A DNA stretch of 64,000 bases from Lysobacter capsici. GTDB lineage: Bacteria > Pseudomonadota > Gammaproteobacteria > Xanthomonadales > Xanthomonadaceae. The stretch is from the NCBI RefSeq assembly GCF_014779555.2, contig NZ_CP094357.1, positions 310,001 to 374,000 of the forward strand, written 5' to 3'. Both the position numbers and the translations under genes were made by a program. The notes beneath the pieces are model-generated. The model made no database searches, was not told the origin of the DNA, and saw only the letters and a list, made by a program, of their open reading frames with translations. Every line of letters begins with the position of its first letter. Position 1 is the first letter of the stretch. Shown here one piece after another: positions 8,447-17,360 of this stretch.

Positions 8447-8692
8447 ATGCCGGAAGATCTTGCGCCAGTGCATCTTGCGATGGCCGGACAATCCGAAGGC
8501 AGGTTCGGCGGCGGTACTTCGCGCTTCCACCAATCTGAAAACACGCTTTATCATCAGCTTGAAATGATGAATATCCTCAATAGCGGACGTGGAAATCTTC
8601 CCACTTTCATCAGGGATATGCCCTTGAAGACGCATCTTCGGGCGTTCACCAATCAAGCCCGAGTGGTCGCCCGTGATCTGGGGGAAATATGA
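8447..8692 (+). CDS. Displaced toxin-tip candidate
   Basis: An 81-residue frame (MPEDLAPVHLAMAGQSEGRF...) begins just after the Rhs fragment stops and overlaps the next start codon by four bases. The C-terminal half (LPTFIRDMPLKTHLRAFTNQ...) looks like a small basic domain. Coupling to the following small gene supports a tip/antidote pair. Family unknown, and it may itself be a remnant. Confidence 0.35.
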   Translation: MPEDLAPVHLAMAGQSEGRFGGGTSRFHQSENTLYHQLEMMNILNSGRGNLPTFIRDMPLKTHLRAFTNQARVVARDLGEI

Positions 8693-9123
8693 GCGCCAGC
8701 CTGAATTCAATTGATCCGTCCGAGATCATTGGTCTGAGCACGATCGAAGAGGCCGTGCTTGACAGTGCATCCTTACCGTCGGATGAAGTTCGCAAGCGCT
8801 ATCTGCTGATAGGGGATGCACTGTACGTTAGCGCGCAGGCGCTCCGCCTCGACGAGGATTTTGACAACTTGTTGGTGTTCGCCGTCGGCGTGGCTGAGGA
8901 GATGTCCGATGTTCTGCTTCGACAGGCGATTGCACTATCGAACCGTAGGCATTGGCAGTATCGTCCTTTGATGTTGAAGAGCGATGAGGGTAACGATCCG
9001 AACAGCGAAGTGATCGCAAAAGACGACCAGAGCAATGCGATGGTGGATTGTTTGTTGTATCACCTGCGAAAGGACGATCGGTATGCAGCGGGTGCGGACG
9101 TATTGATGGCTTCGCAAGGGTGA
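8689..9123 (+). CDS. Putative immunity protein
   Basis: This 144-residue acidic, mostly helical protein (MSASLNSIDPSEIIGLSTIE...) overlaps the stop of the preceding frame (ATGA) and has GGGGGAAAT upstream. It ends the toxin/immunity array; the DNA to the right has ordinary chromosomal composition. Function inferred from position. Confidence 0.5.
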   Translation: MSASLNSIDPSEIIGLSTIEEAVLDSASLPSDEVRKRYLLIGDALYVSAQALRLDEDFDNLLVFAVGVAEEMSDVLLRQAIALSNRRHWQYRPLMLKSDEGNDPNSEVIAKDDQSNAMVDCLLYHLRKDDRYAAGADVLMASQG

Positions 9124-9586
9124 CGCCGAGGAAATTTCTGACGCGATCAAATGAGTAGACAGCCGCTATCAATCAGGCAGCGGCTGATGCGCGAAATTAT
9201 TCCGGTTGTATGACGTCGAGGATGCGCTCTACCTACTTGGCCTACAGCCGGAAGACTTTGGCCAACGCCCGACGCCTCGGTCGCTCGTGTTGCGAGTGTC
9301 AGGTTAAGGGTCGATGGTCGGGTCGATCATTTCGACGATGTTGAACAGTTCGTCGCGAAAGACTGGCAGGTCGTGAACGCGTGAATCGGCAGCGCGATGT
9401 TTCCCGGAACGCATGGTCGAGCCGATCGGCGCCGGCACACGGAACGCCGACAAACAGCGTAAGAGCATCACGGAGATTCTTTGGATCAAATGCGCCTTGG
9501 TCACGCTTGCGAAGTCGACGCCCGCATAGTTGCCGGAATCTCAATCGACCCGACGGCGCCGTTGGTAGCCCCAGCCACCTCAGCCG
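9124..9586. other. Gap at the right edge of the toxin island, possibly a gene remnant
   Basis: No convincing gene. On the minus strand around 9304-9504 a frame reads RVHDLPVFRDELFNIVEMID and stops, with protein-like composition, but it has no start region or known motif. It may be the end of a decayed gene. A short inverted repeat (AGCCGCT / AGCGGCT) lies near 9164-9186. Confidence 0.35.
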
Positions 9587-9985
9587 CTAAGCAGCACTAG
9601 GCACCCGTGCCGCCCGATCCATGAAGTACCCGACGATCGCGCCGATCGCGATCGGCACCAGCGCATAGATCGGGATGAACACCAAGGCGACCGCCGCCTG
9701 CGCGTCTGCGGCCAGATCCAGCGAGTAATGGGCGAAGGCGAGAAAACCGAAGCCCAGCAGCGCGGGCGCCCATAGGGACGACGGACGCTTGTAGAGGAGG
9801 CTGACGGCGATGATGGCGCCCCAGGCGATGGCGTTGAAGGCGCCCAGGAACAGCCAGGCGCCGATGCCCGTGTCCGTGTATTGCGCAAGCCAGCCGATGC
9901 CGTGCGGCAGACGCGCCGCATACGGCAGCAGTATCCCTACCAACATCACGATCAGTCGCGCCTTGCGCATCGTCATGACGACCAT
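9587..9985 (-). CDS. Small inner-membrane protein, four predicted spans
   Basis: A 132-residue hydrophobic protein with about four membrane segments (LIVMLVGILLPYAA, WLFLGAFNAIAWGAIIAVSL, LWAPALLGFGFLAF, ALVFIPIYALVPIAIGAIVG). The ATG at 9985 gives the longest form; internal ATGs at 9976 and 9970 are possible. No family recognised; a role in the inner membrane is all that can be said. Confidence 0.6.
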   Translation of the reverse strand: MVVMTMRKARLIVMLVGILLPYAARLPHGIGWLAQYTDTGIGAWLFLGAFNAIAWGAIIAVSLLYKRPSSLWAPALLGFGFLAFAHYSLDLAADAQAAVALVFIPIYALVPIAIGAIVGYFMDRAARVPSAA

Positions 9986-10224
9986 CCTGGTTGCGATCGG
10001 TCCCCAAGGGGGAATGGCCGGATTCTCGACGGACCATGGCGGGGCGTCAATCGGAACCGCGTGGCGACGCGCTCAATTCGTCGGATCGGCGGGGGCTGCG
10101 CAAGCCAATCGCCATTTCGGATTGGCTTTGGCCGATCTACCCGCCACAAGCAAAAGGCCTCGCCGAAGCGAGGCCCTTGCTGGATCACGCTTCGGCCAAC
10201 CCGTCGGATCGGCCAGCGCCGCGA

Positions 10225-10506
10225 TCAACCTTCCGGAAGATCGCATTTCATCCGCGCATCGATATGAAACGGCTTGGGCACGTCGGGGTTGGGACTCTTC
10301 TGCTCGCCGTCGAGCTTGAACGAATCCGGGTCGGGCTTGCCGCCGCGTTCGGTGCAGGCCGCGGTCAATTTTTCCTTCACCGAGGCGATGGCGCTGTCGC
10401 GGGTCGGGCCGGACGCGCTGTTGGTCAGATTGACCACTTCCGCGAACGCGTTGTGGCTCATGCCGAAAGCGACACCCATCAGGGCGATTACATACCACTT
10501 CTTCAT
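10225..10506 (-). CDS. Small secreted or periplasmic protein
   Basis: A 93-residue protein with a typical signal peptide (MKKWYVIALMGVAFGMSHNAFA, cleavage after AFA) and a strong AAGGAG ribosome site. The mature part has two cysteines (TAACTE and MKCDLP) that could form one disulfide, and a SVKEKLTAAC helix. Xanthomonads carry many such uncharacterised exported proteins; function unknown. Confidence 0.65.
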   Translation of the reverse strand: MKKWYVIALMGVAFGMSHNAFAEVVNLTNSASGPTRDSAIASVKEKLTAACTERGGKPDPDSFKLDGEQKSPNPDVPKPFHIDARMKCDLPEG

Positions 10507-11197
10507 GCTTACTCTCCTTAGTAAACGACTTTGCCGCGCGTCGATGGTACTGCGTGGGATGTTGGGCCGATGTTATCCGGCGCCCCTCGTCGATGCCGCG
10601 TAAAGGGTTGCGTTCAACAACTCACGAGCGGTCGCCGATTCAGTCGCGCGGCTGCAGTTTCGATGAGGTTCGTCGAGCGCGGGACTTCGCGATCGGTGAT
10701 GACGATATCTTTGGTTATTGCTGGATTTAACCGTGTTTCGTGGATTGTCGGGCGAGGTCGGATTTGGAAAAACGCGCAAGCAGATGACGAAGTTAAAGCG
10801 GCGTTACACAGTCGAGCTCGTATCCCCTCGGCCCGTCGATAATGAACATGTGGACTGAAAGTGATCTTCATGTGTCACTCGCCAAGGCGATGCGCGAGTG
10901 GCGAGGACATCACGATGCAATCGCTTGCGTTCGAGCCTTCGCTCCACCGCCTGGCGTCATGAGGCGACAACCGATCGCCATCGTCCTGCGCGAATGCACT
11001 TGATCCCTCTGTCGCGATTTAACCCAACCACTCCGCGCGATCGACACGCACAGGCTCAGCAGGTCCCCAGGACCATCAGGTAACGGGTTTCCATCCAGTC
11101 ACGGCTGCCGCCGTGGACCTGAAATGTGACGAATACCGGCGCCAAGCCCGCGACCGGTAGCCGATCCTCCCCCGAAGCTTTGCACTAAGATGGTGCA
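10507..11197. other. Intergenic stretch without a recognisable gene
   Basis: About 690 bases between divergent genes. Short frames exist on both strands, but none has a ribosome site, known motif or normal codon choice. A small inverted repeat (CACTCGC...GCGAGTG) lies near 10876-10900. Promoters for the secreted protein and for ntrB presumably lie at the two ends. Confidence 0.45.
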
Positions 11198-12253
11198 ATG
11201 CCCGCCGACCCCCAGCCCGCCCCCGACCTGAGCCTCGACAGCCTGACCACGCCGCTCGCCTGGAGCGATGCGGGTGGGACTTTGAGCGGCTGCAATACCG
11301 CGTTCTCGCGCTGGTTCGGAATCGGCGCGCGGCGGTTGCTGGGTTGGCCGCTGGCCGGCCTGGACGCGGGCGACGGTCGTCTGGCGCTGGCCTTGTCGCG
11401 CGAAGGCGGCGACGAGGCGCCGCTGCGGATGCGGCGGATGCGGCTGCGTTACGCCGACGGCGAGGAGCGTTTCGCCGATCTGTGGCTGAGCCGGCGCGAA
11501 GGTGGCGGCTGGTTGCTGGAAGCGCACCCGGTCGACGAATTTCCCGGCGACGACCCGGCCTTGCTGCTGCCGTCGGCGTTGTCTGCGTCGTTGAAGGGGC
11601 TCGCGCACGAATTGCGCAATCCGTTGGCCGGGCTCAAGGGTGCCTCGCAGCTGTTGGCGCGGCGGGTCGACGATGCCGATTCGCGCGAGTTGATCGGCTT
11701 GATCGACAGCGAGGTCGAGCGCCTGACCGGCCTGGTCGACCGTCTGCTGACGCCGGCGCCGCCGCGGCCGCACGCGCCGTTGAACATTCATGCCGTGCTC
11801 GAACGCGTGCTGCGTCTGGCCGAGGCCGACGCGGGTTGGGCGGTGCGGCTGGTGCGCGATTACGACCCGAGCCTGCCCGAATTCGACGGCGACGCCGATC
11901 GCCTGATGCAGGCGGTGTGGAACCTGGTGCGCAACGCGATCGAGGCCGGCGCGACCCACGTCAATCTGCGCACGCGCATCGAACACGGCGTGCGCATCGC
12001 CGACACTTCGCATCCGATCGCGTTGCGTCTGGAGATCATCGACGACGGCCACGGCGTGCCCGACGAACTGGCAGAGCAGCTGTTCCTGCCGCTGGTGTCC
12101 GGCCGCGCCGAAGGCAGCGGGCTCGGCCTGGCGCTGGCGCAGCAGGTCTCGCGCGAGCACCGCGGCTCGCTGGCGTATCGCTCGCGTCCGGGCCACACCG
12201 TGTTCACCCTGCTGTTGCCGATGCATATCGAAAGCGAAGGAGACGCGACATGA
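11198..12253 (+). CDS. ntrB: Nitrogen regulation sensor histidine kinase NtrB
   Basis: A 351-residue soluble histidine kinase. The N-terminal ~110 residues form a PAS-like sensor (LAWSDAGGTLSGCNTAFSRW). The dimerisation domain carries the phosphorylated His137 in GLAHELRNPLAGLKG, a signature typical of NtrB. The ATPase part shows the N box (NLVRNAIEAGA), G1 (IIDDGHGVPD) and G2 (GSGLGLALAQ). It would phosphorylate NtrC when nitrogen is short, under control of PII protein. Its stop overlaps the NtrC start by four bases, so the pair is translationally coupled. The ATG at 11198 is the only good start. Confidence 0.93.
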   Translation: MPADPQPAPDLSLDSLTTPLAWSDAGGTLSGCNTAFSRWFGIGARRLLGWPLAGLDAGDGRLALALSREGGDEAPLRMRRMRLRYADGEERFADLWLSRREGGGWLLEAHPVDEFPGDDPALLLPSALSASLKGLAHELRNPLAGLKGASQLLARRVDDADSRELIGLIDSEVERLTGLVDRLLTPAPPRPHAPLNIHAVLERVLRLAEADAGWAVRLVRDYDPSLPEFDGDADRLMQAVWNLVRNAIEAGATHVNLRTRIEHGVRIADTSHPIALRLEIIDDGHGVPDELAEQLFLPLVSGRAEGSGLGLALAQQVSREHRGSLAYRSRPGHTVFTLLLPMHIESEGDAT

Positions 12254-13650
12254 GCGCGGCGCGGGTGTGGGTGGTCGACGACGATCGTTCGGTGCGCTTC
12301 GTGCTGGCGACGGCGTTGCGCGAGGCCGGTTACAACGTCGATGCGTTCGAAAACGCGGCCGATGCGCTGGATGCATTGGATCAGCGCGGCGCGCCGGACC
12401 TGTTGTTCACCGACGTGCGCATGCCCGGCGATGGCGGCCTGGTGCTGCTTGAGAAGCTCAAGGCGCGCGCGCCGTCGTTGCCGGTGGTGGTGATGAGCGC
12501 CTACACCGATGTGGCGAGCACGGCCGGTGCGTTTCGCGGCGGGGCGCAGGAGTTCCTGTCCAAGCCCTTCGACCTGGACGATGCGGTGGCGCTGGCCGCG
12601 CGCACCTTGGCGGCGAACGAAGCGCAGGACGAGGTCGCCGAAACGCCGCAGGCCGCCGCCGATACCTTGATCGGCGACACCCCGGCGATGCTGACCTTGT
12701 TCCGCGCGATCGGACGCCTGGCGCAGGCGCCGCTGTCGGTGCTGATCACCGGCGAAACCGGCACCGGCAAGGAACTGGTCGCGCGCGCGCTGCATCGCGA
12801 ATCGCCGCGCGCGGCGCGGCCGTTCGTGGCCTTGAACACCGCGGCGATTCCGTCGGAATTGCTGGAAAGCGAACTGTTCGGGCATGAGGCCGGCGCCTTT
12901 ACCGGCGCCCAGCGGCGCCATGTCGGGCGGTTCGAACAGGCCGACGGCGGCAGCCTGTTTCTCGATGAAATCGGCGACATGCCCTTGCCGTTGCAGACCC
13001 GCTTGTTGCGGGTGCTGGCCGAAGGCGAGTTCTTCCGCGTCGGCGGACGCGAATTGATCCGGGTCGATGTGCGGGTGATCGCGGCGACCCATCAGGATTT
13101 GGAAACTCTCGTCGCGCAGGGCCAGTTCCGCGCCGATCTGCTGCATCGCCTGGACGTGGTGCGCCTGCGCCTGCCGCCGTTGCGCGAACGCCGCTTGGAT
13201 GTGCCGCAACTGGCCGAACGTTTTCTCGCCTCGGCCGCGATCCGGTTCGCGGCGCCGGCCAAGCGCCTGTCCAAGCCGGCGCTGGAGCGGCTGCGCGCGC
13301 ACGATTGGCCGGGCAACGTGCGCGAACTGGAGAACGTGTGCTGGCGCCTGGCCGCGCTGGCGCCGGGCGATACGATCACCCGCGAAGACATGGACGAGGT
13401 GCTCGGGGTTTCGGTGCGCAAGCCGAGCGACGCGGCCGAATGGGAAGCGCAGCTGTCGTCGTGGGCGCGCGCGCAACTCGCCGACGGCCGCGCGAACCTG
13501 CATGCCGATGCGCGCGAGCGCTTCGACCGCGCCTTGCTGGAAGCGGCGCTGGAACATACCGGTGGGCGGCGCACCGAGGCGGCGACGCGCTTGGGGCTGG
13601 GGCGCAATACCTTGACGCGCAAGTTGGGGCCGGGGCGCAAGCGCAGTTAG
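12250..13650 (+). CDS. ntrC: Nitrogen regulation response regulator NtrC
   Basis: A 466-residue sigma-54 activator. Receiver domain 1-120 with phospho-acceptor Asp55 in LLFTDVRMPG. AAA+ domain with Walker A GETGTGKE and the sigma-54 contact loop GAFTGAQ, then LFLDEIGDMP (Walker B). The C-terminal Fis-type helix-turn-helix is ALEHTGGRRTEAATRLGLGR. It activates nitrogen assimilation genes when phosphorylated by NtrB. The frame extends upstream, but ATG 12250 overlapping the ntrB stop is the correct start because the receiver domain begins there. Confidence 0.94.
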   Translation: MSAARVWVVDDDRSVRFVLATALREAGYNVDAFENAADALDALDQRGAPDLLFTDVRMPGDGGLVLLEKLKARAPSLPVVVMSAYTDVASTAGAFRGGAQEFLSKPFDLDDAVALAARTLAANEAQDEVAETPQAAADTLIGDTPAMLTLFRAIGRLAQAPLSVLITGETGTGKELVARALHRESPRAARPFVALNTAAIPSELLESELFGHEAGAFTGAQRRHVGRFEQADGGSLFLDEIGDMPLPLQTRLLRVLAEGEFFRVGGRELIRVDVRVIAATHQDLETLVAQGQFRADLLHRLDVVRLRLPPLRERRLDVPQLAERFLASAAIRFAAPAKRLSKPALERLRAHDWPGNVRELENVCWRLAALAPGDTITREDMDEVLGVSVRKPSDAAEWEAQLSSWARAQLADGRANLHADARERFDRALLEAALEHTGGRRTEAATRLGLGRNTLTRKLGPGRKRS

Positions 13651-13711
13651 TTGATGTGTTCGGTAGTTCATTCGTTCGGTAGTTCATCCGGTGGCGCCGG
13701 AGCGTGTGATT

Positions 13712-13776
13712 CGCGGTCGCGGCTCGCGCCGCTCCTACAGGGAGCCCTTGTAGGAGCGGCGCGAGCCGCGACCGCG
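13712..13776. repeat. Xanthomonad REP palindrome
   Basis: An inverted repeat with arms CGGCTCGCGCCGCTCCTACA and the complement, around a short spacer. Related sequences lie at 26517-26545, 27165-27193 and 57812-57873. It sits just after ntrC, where it may protect or end the transcript. Confidence 0.8.
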
Positions 13777-13913
13777 TCACATCGCATCGCGACGAACGCA
13801 TCGCTTCGAGGCCAATTCCCGCCATCCGCCCAGCACCGCCCGTCCGGCGATGCAGCACTTGGCGAAATCGCCGATCCGATGTCGCGCCGTCGCCCAGGCC
13901 GCCATAATCGCGA

Positions 13914-13997
13914 CGCCAGCCATTCGCCAGCCATTCGCCAGCCATTCGCCAGCCATTCGCCAGCCATTCGCCAGCCATTCGCCAGCCATTCGCCAGC
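13914..13997. repeat. 11-bp tandem repeat, seven full copies
   Basis: The unit CATTCGCCAGC is repeated seven times without error from 13921 to 13997, preceded by a partial unit CGCCAGC. Because 11 is not a multiple of three, a frame through it cycles three phases. It lies upstream of sodC and is unlikely to be coding. Confidence 0.9.
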
Positions 13998-14101
13998 CTC
14001 TCTCCGCCGCCGTTTCACCTGCGCTGAACCCGCGCGGGGCTAGCGTCGGGCCACCGTCCCATCCGGCGCCGCGTCATGGCGCCGACGCACAGGAGTCCCG
14101 C

Positions 14102-14674
14102 ATGAACCACGTACTTCGCACGATCACGATCGCCTCATTCGTCGGCGCGTTGGCCGCCTGCGGTGGACAAACCACCAAGCCCACGCCGCCGCCCGCGCCG
14201 CCCAGGCCGGTGTCGACCGCGCAATCGGCGATGGTGGTGCTCGCCTCGGCCTCCGGCAGCCTGGTCAGCGGCAAGTTGACCTTGCGCCCGATGGGCGACG
14301 GCGTGCATCTGACCGGCGAGATCGGCGGACTGACGCCCAACAGCGTGCATGCGATCCATATCCACGAGAAGGGCGATTGCAGCGCGGCCGACGCGAGCAG
14401 CGCCGGCGGCCATTTCAATCCGGCTGGCCAGCCGCACGGTCAGGTCGGTCACGGCGCGCATCATGCCGGCGACATGGACAATCTCAACTCCGATGCCGAA
14501 GGCGTGGCCAAGGTCGATGCGCATGCCAGCGGCGTGACTCTCGGCGGCGGCGCGGCCAACGATGTCGCCGGTCGCGCGGTGATCGTGCATGCCGTCCAGG
14601 ACGATTACAAAAGCCAGCCCGCCGGCAACGCCGGCGCGCGCGTGGCCTGCGGCGTGATCAAGATCGTGCAGTGA
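14102..14674 (+). CDS. sodC: Superoxide dismutase [Cu-Zn], lipoprotein
   Basis: A 190-residue exported enzyme that turns superoxide into oxygen and peroxide in the periplasm. It has a lipoprotein signal with lipobox ALAAC (Cys20) and a Pro-rich linker. The metal-site motifs are intact: AIHIHEKGDCS (copper ligands), GGHFNPAGQPHG (bridging His and zinc ligands), HAGDMDN and VIVHAVQDDY. The disulfide pair is in GDCS and RVACGVI. The frame is open further upstream through the 11-bp repeat, but ATG 14102 gives the signal peptide and sits behind GGAGTCCC. The lipid anchor means membrane attachment rather than free periplasm. Confidence 0.93.
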   Translation: MNHVLRTITIASFVGALAACGGQTTKPTPPPAPPRPVSTAQSAMVVLASASGSLVSGKLTLRPMGDGVHLTGEIGGLTPNSVHAIHIHEKGDCSAADASSAGGHFNPAGQPHGQVGHGAHHAGDMDNLNSDAEGVAKVDAHASGVTLGGGAANDVAGRAVIVHAVQDDYKSQPAGNAGARVACGVIKIVQ

Positions 14675-15053
14675 CGGTTGATCTGCGCTGAGCGCGGCCG
14701 ATCGCCTCCCGCCGCGGCGGGAGGCGATGGCGGGTTTGGCGAATCGGATCGATCGGGTGCCGCGGGATCTGTCGATGCTGGGCCTTCAGGTCCGAAACCG
14801 TTCGGTCCGCTCGAGCTTGAATTCGAGGATTCGATCAACCGGCGCCCAGGGTTTCGCCGATCACCGCGCGGCGATCTGAGCCGGAAGCGGAAGGCCTGAA
14901 GGCCTAACCGTAATAGGCCTCGCAGCACCGAGGTCCCGCGTGCGTGCACGTGGTCACGGCGTCGCGCCGATAACGATTCAGAGCGGGCGTCGCCATCGCC
15001 CATCGGCCACGCATCGCCTTATCCTGGGCGCATCCCATGCAGCGACCCACGCC
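14675..15053. other. Intergenic region with a strong hairpin after sodC
   Basis: A perfect 13-bp inverted repeat (ATCGCCTCCCGCC and its complement) lies at 14701-14728 and may end or stabilise the sodC transcript, although no T run follows. The rest of the gap shows no gene. Confidence 0.6.
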
Positions 15054-15536
15054 ATGACCCACTTGCGCATCCGCGACGCCGTTCCCGCCGACCGCGACCT
15101 GATCGCCGACTGGATGATCGCGATGGCCTGGGAAACCGAGCACAAGCGGCTCGACCCCGACACCGTGCGCGCCGGCGTCGCCGGCGGCCTGGCCGATGCG
15201 GCCCGGGCGCGCTACTTCATCGCCATGCGCGAGGCCGAAGTCGCCGGCAACGAAACCATCGCGGTCCCGGCCGGCACCTTGATGTTCACCCATGAATGGA
15301 GCGACTGGCGCAACGGCGACTGGTGGTGGATCCAGAGCGTGTACGTCGCGCCGGAGCACCGCAGGCAGGGCGTCTACAACGCCTTGCACGGCCACGTGGC
15401 GGCGTTGGCGCGGGCGACGCCGGGCGTGGTCGGTCTGCGGCTGTATGTCGAGCGCGCCAACGCCAATGCGCAACGCACCTACGAGGCGATGGGCATGGTC
15501 GATGCGGGATATCACATCTACGAACAGCACACATGA
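15054..15536 (+). CDS. GNAT-family N-acetyltransferase
   Basis: A 160-residue acetyl-CoA-dependent acetyltransferase. It has the GNAT core: WWWIQSVYVAPEHRRQGVYN, where Q/R-x-x-G-V/x binds the pyrophosphate of acetyl-CoA, then LRLYVERANANAQRTYEAMG, the usual C-terminal GNAT ending. ATG 15054 is chosen because the fold starts at MTHLRIRDAVPADRDLI. The substrate is unknown. The stop overlaps the start of the next gene (ATGA), so the two are probably cotranscribed. Confidence 0.85.
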   Translation: MTHLRIRDAVPADRDLIADWMIAMAWETEHKRLDPDTVRAGVAGGLADAARARYFIAMREAEVAGNETIAVPAGTLMFTHEWSDWRNGDWWWIQSVYVAPEHRRQGVYNALHGHVAALARATPGVVGLRLYVERANANAQRTYEAMGMVDAGYHIYEQHT

Positions 15537-16291
15537 CGGGCGCGATGCTCACGACGGCGCGCATCGGATTCGCGCTGGCCTGCGTGCTGTCCGCGGGTCG
15601 CGCCTGTGCATCCGGCGACGATCGCGCGAGCGATATCGTAGGTAAGTGCAGCACCGATACCCAGATCGAACACAATCGCGACGGCTCGCAACTGGAACTG
15701 CGCAAGCGTTCGTGCGAGGGCGGCGACCAGATGTCGGCGACGGTCTGGTACCGCGTCAGGCCGGAGGATGCGGCGCGCGAGCTGATGCATTACCAGTCGC
15801 CCGATACGCCGGGCTCCTGGGCCGCGAGCCTGGTCGATTTCGATCGCGACGGGTGGTTCGACCTGCGCCAGGGCGGCCAGTGCGGCGCAGGGCCGAACTG
15901 CGAAGGCGAGATCCATCGCTTCGACCCGCAGCAGCGCCAGTTGTACCTGATGCATGCCGGCGCCTGGGCCGATGTGAGTTTCGATGGCGAGTATCTGGTC
16001 GAATCCGGCCGCGCGAGTTGCTGCGCCTGGGAGTATCACGTCTACCGCGTGCGCCATCGGCCGCGCCCGGTGTTCGATGAAAGGCCGGACTTCATCATCC
16101 TGGCCGATGCCGGTTTCGTCGGCGACGACAAGGACGGCGAATCGCCGGCCACGCGTTGCCGTTTCAGCCGTCGCACAGGCGATGAGTACGGGGTGATCGC
16201 GCCACCGGCGAAACGCTGGCTCGAGTACTGCTCGCTGTATGGCGACGACTATGTGGTCGAGCCGCCGGAACCCGTCGCGGGCGAACCCTAG
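15533..16291 (+). CDS. Exported protein with an EF-hand-like DxDxDG motif
   Basis: A 252-residue protein coupled to the upstream GNAT by a four-base overlap. Residues 1-26 look like a signal peptide (GFALACVLSAGRACASG), so it is probably periplasmic. SLVDFDRDGWFDLRQ resembles the calcium-binding loop found in several exported xanthomonad proteins, and a second loop (VGDDKDGES) occurs near the C-terminus. It has several paired cysteines (GQCGAGPNC, ASCCAW). No enzymatic motif found. An alternative start is ATG 15545. Confidence 0.6.
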   Translation: MTGAMLTTARIGFALACVLSAGRACASGDDRASDIVGKCSTDTQIEHNRDGSQLELRKRSCEGGDQMSATVWYRVRPEDAARELMHYQSPDTPGSWAASLVDFDRDGWFDLRQGGQCGAGPNCEGEIHRFDPQQRQLYLMHAGAWADVSFDGEYLVESGRASCCAWEYHVYRVRHRPRPVFDERPDFIILADAGFVGDDKDGESPATRCRFSRRTGDEYGVIAPPAKRWLEYCSLYGDDYVVEPPEPVAGEP

Positions 16292-16328
16292 GCCGGATCG
16301 TCGGGAGCTTCCGCGCCGTCGGTCGTGC

Positions 16329-17252
16329 TTACAACTGACCGGGCTCCGGCGCCCCATCGCAATGCACGAACGTCACCGGCACCCCATGCGCGCCCAGCAC
16401 CGCGGCGATCTGCTTGAGCCGCGCTTCGAAGTGCTGATAGCGACGATTGAGTTTCTCGCGGCATTCCTCGGTGCCGCACGGGGCTTCGGGCGCGTAGCGC
16501 TGATGCCAGGCGTTCGGCGAGAACAGGGCGATGCGGGCTTCGCCTTCGCTGTAATGGATCAGCGGCTCGGGCGGGGCGTCCAGCCATTCCTCGCCGTCGG
16601 GCTGCAGCAGCGCGGTTTCCAGCAGCGGCCACAGCGGGCCGAGGCCGGCATGGTCGTACTGCATGGCCATCATCGCGGCGAGGTCGTGCACGGTCAGGTA
16701 GCGCGCGTGTTCGACCTGCAGGCCGAACGCTTCCTGCGCGGCCAGGGCGGTGTCGGCGCCGGCCATGCCGCGTTCGAGCAGGCTGGATTCGAGCAGTTCG
16801 CCGACCCGCGCGACCCGGTCCGGGTCGCCGCTGAGCACGAACGGCACCAGCCGCAGCGGGCCGCCGGCGTAATCGGGCGAGGGCGCCAGCGCGCCGGGCA
16901 GTTGCTGTTCGTGGGCGCCGAACGCGATCACCCGGCCGGCGTCGCCGGCGCCGCGCTCGCGCGGGGCGTTGGCCGACAGTTCGTCGAGTTCGCGGTGCAG
17001 CGGCCAGCCCGGGCGCAGCAGTTCGACCGGGTCGTAGTGGGCGCCGACGGTGACCAGGTCCAGCGCCGCGGTCTCGGCGGCGAAGCCGGCCAGGTCGCGG
17101 GCGATCTTCTCCGACAGGGCGCCCGCGTCGTGGCGCGGCAAGGCGCTGCGGCTGACCGCGGCGTCGCCCTTGAGCTCGAGCGCGAGGGCGCCGAGGACGT
17201 GCAGGGGCGCGGACGGGCCGCTGGCGGAGGGGCTGGCTGAGCTCATGGTCAC
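16329..17252 (-). CDS. Conserved hypothetical protein
   Basis: A 307-residue soluble protein (MTMSSASPSASGPSAPLHVL...) without signal peptide or membrane span. It has ordinary high-GC codon use over its full length and a candidate ATG at 17252, or two codons later. It is transcribed convergently with the exported protein and divergently from the thiolase. The segment GAHYDPVELLRPGWPLHREL is distinctive, but I do not recognise a family. Confidence 0.65.
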   Translation of the reverse strand: MTMSSASPSASGPSAPLHVLGALALELKGDAAVSRSALPRHDAGALSEKIARDLAGFAAETAALDLVTVGAHYDPVELLRPGWPLHRELDELSANAPRERGAGDAGRVIAFGAHEQQLPGALAPSPDYAGGPLRLVPFVLSGDPDRVARVGELLESSLLERGMAGADTALAAQEAFGLQVEHARYLTVHDLAAMMAMQYDHAGLGPLWPLLETALLQPDGEEWLDAPPEPLIHYSEGEARIALFSPNAWHQRYAPEAPCGTEECREKLNRRYQHFEARLKQIAAVLGAHGVPVTFVHCDGAPEPGQL

Positions 17253-17360
17253 CGAAGATACGCTGGCGTTTGGTAGAGCGCGTGTGCGGCGCTACACTGG
17301 GGCCCATTATGCCCGGTCCGCCGCGACGGGCCCTGTGAGAACTCCTTGCGAGGTGTGCCG

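Noticed and set aside
10507-11197. Short frames in the intergenic region before ntrB
   Set aside because: None has a ribosome site, start context or protein-like composition, so they are treated as noise.
13914-13997. Possible CRISPR array
   Set aside because: The 11-bp units are directly adjacent with no spacers; this is a plain tandem repeat. The same holds for the heptamers at 18781 and 55349.
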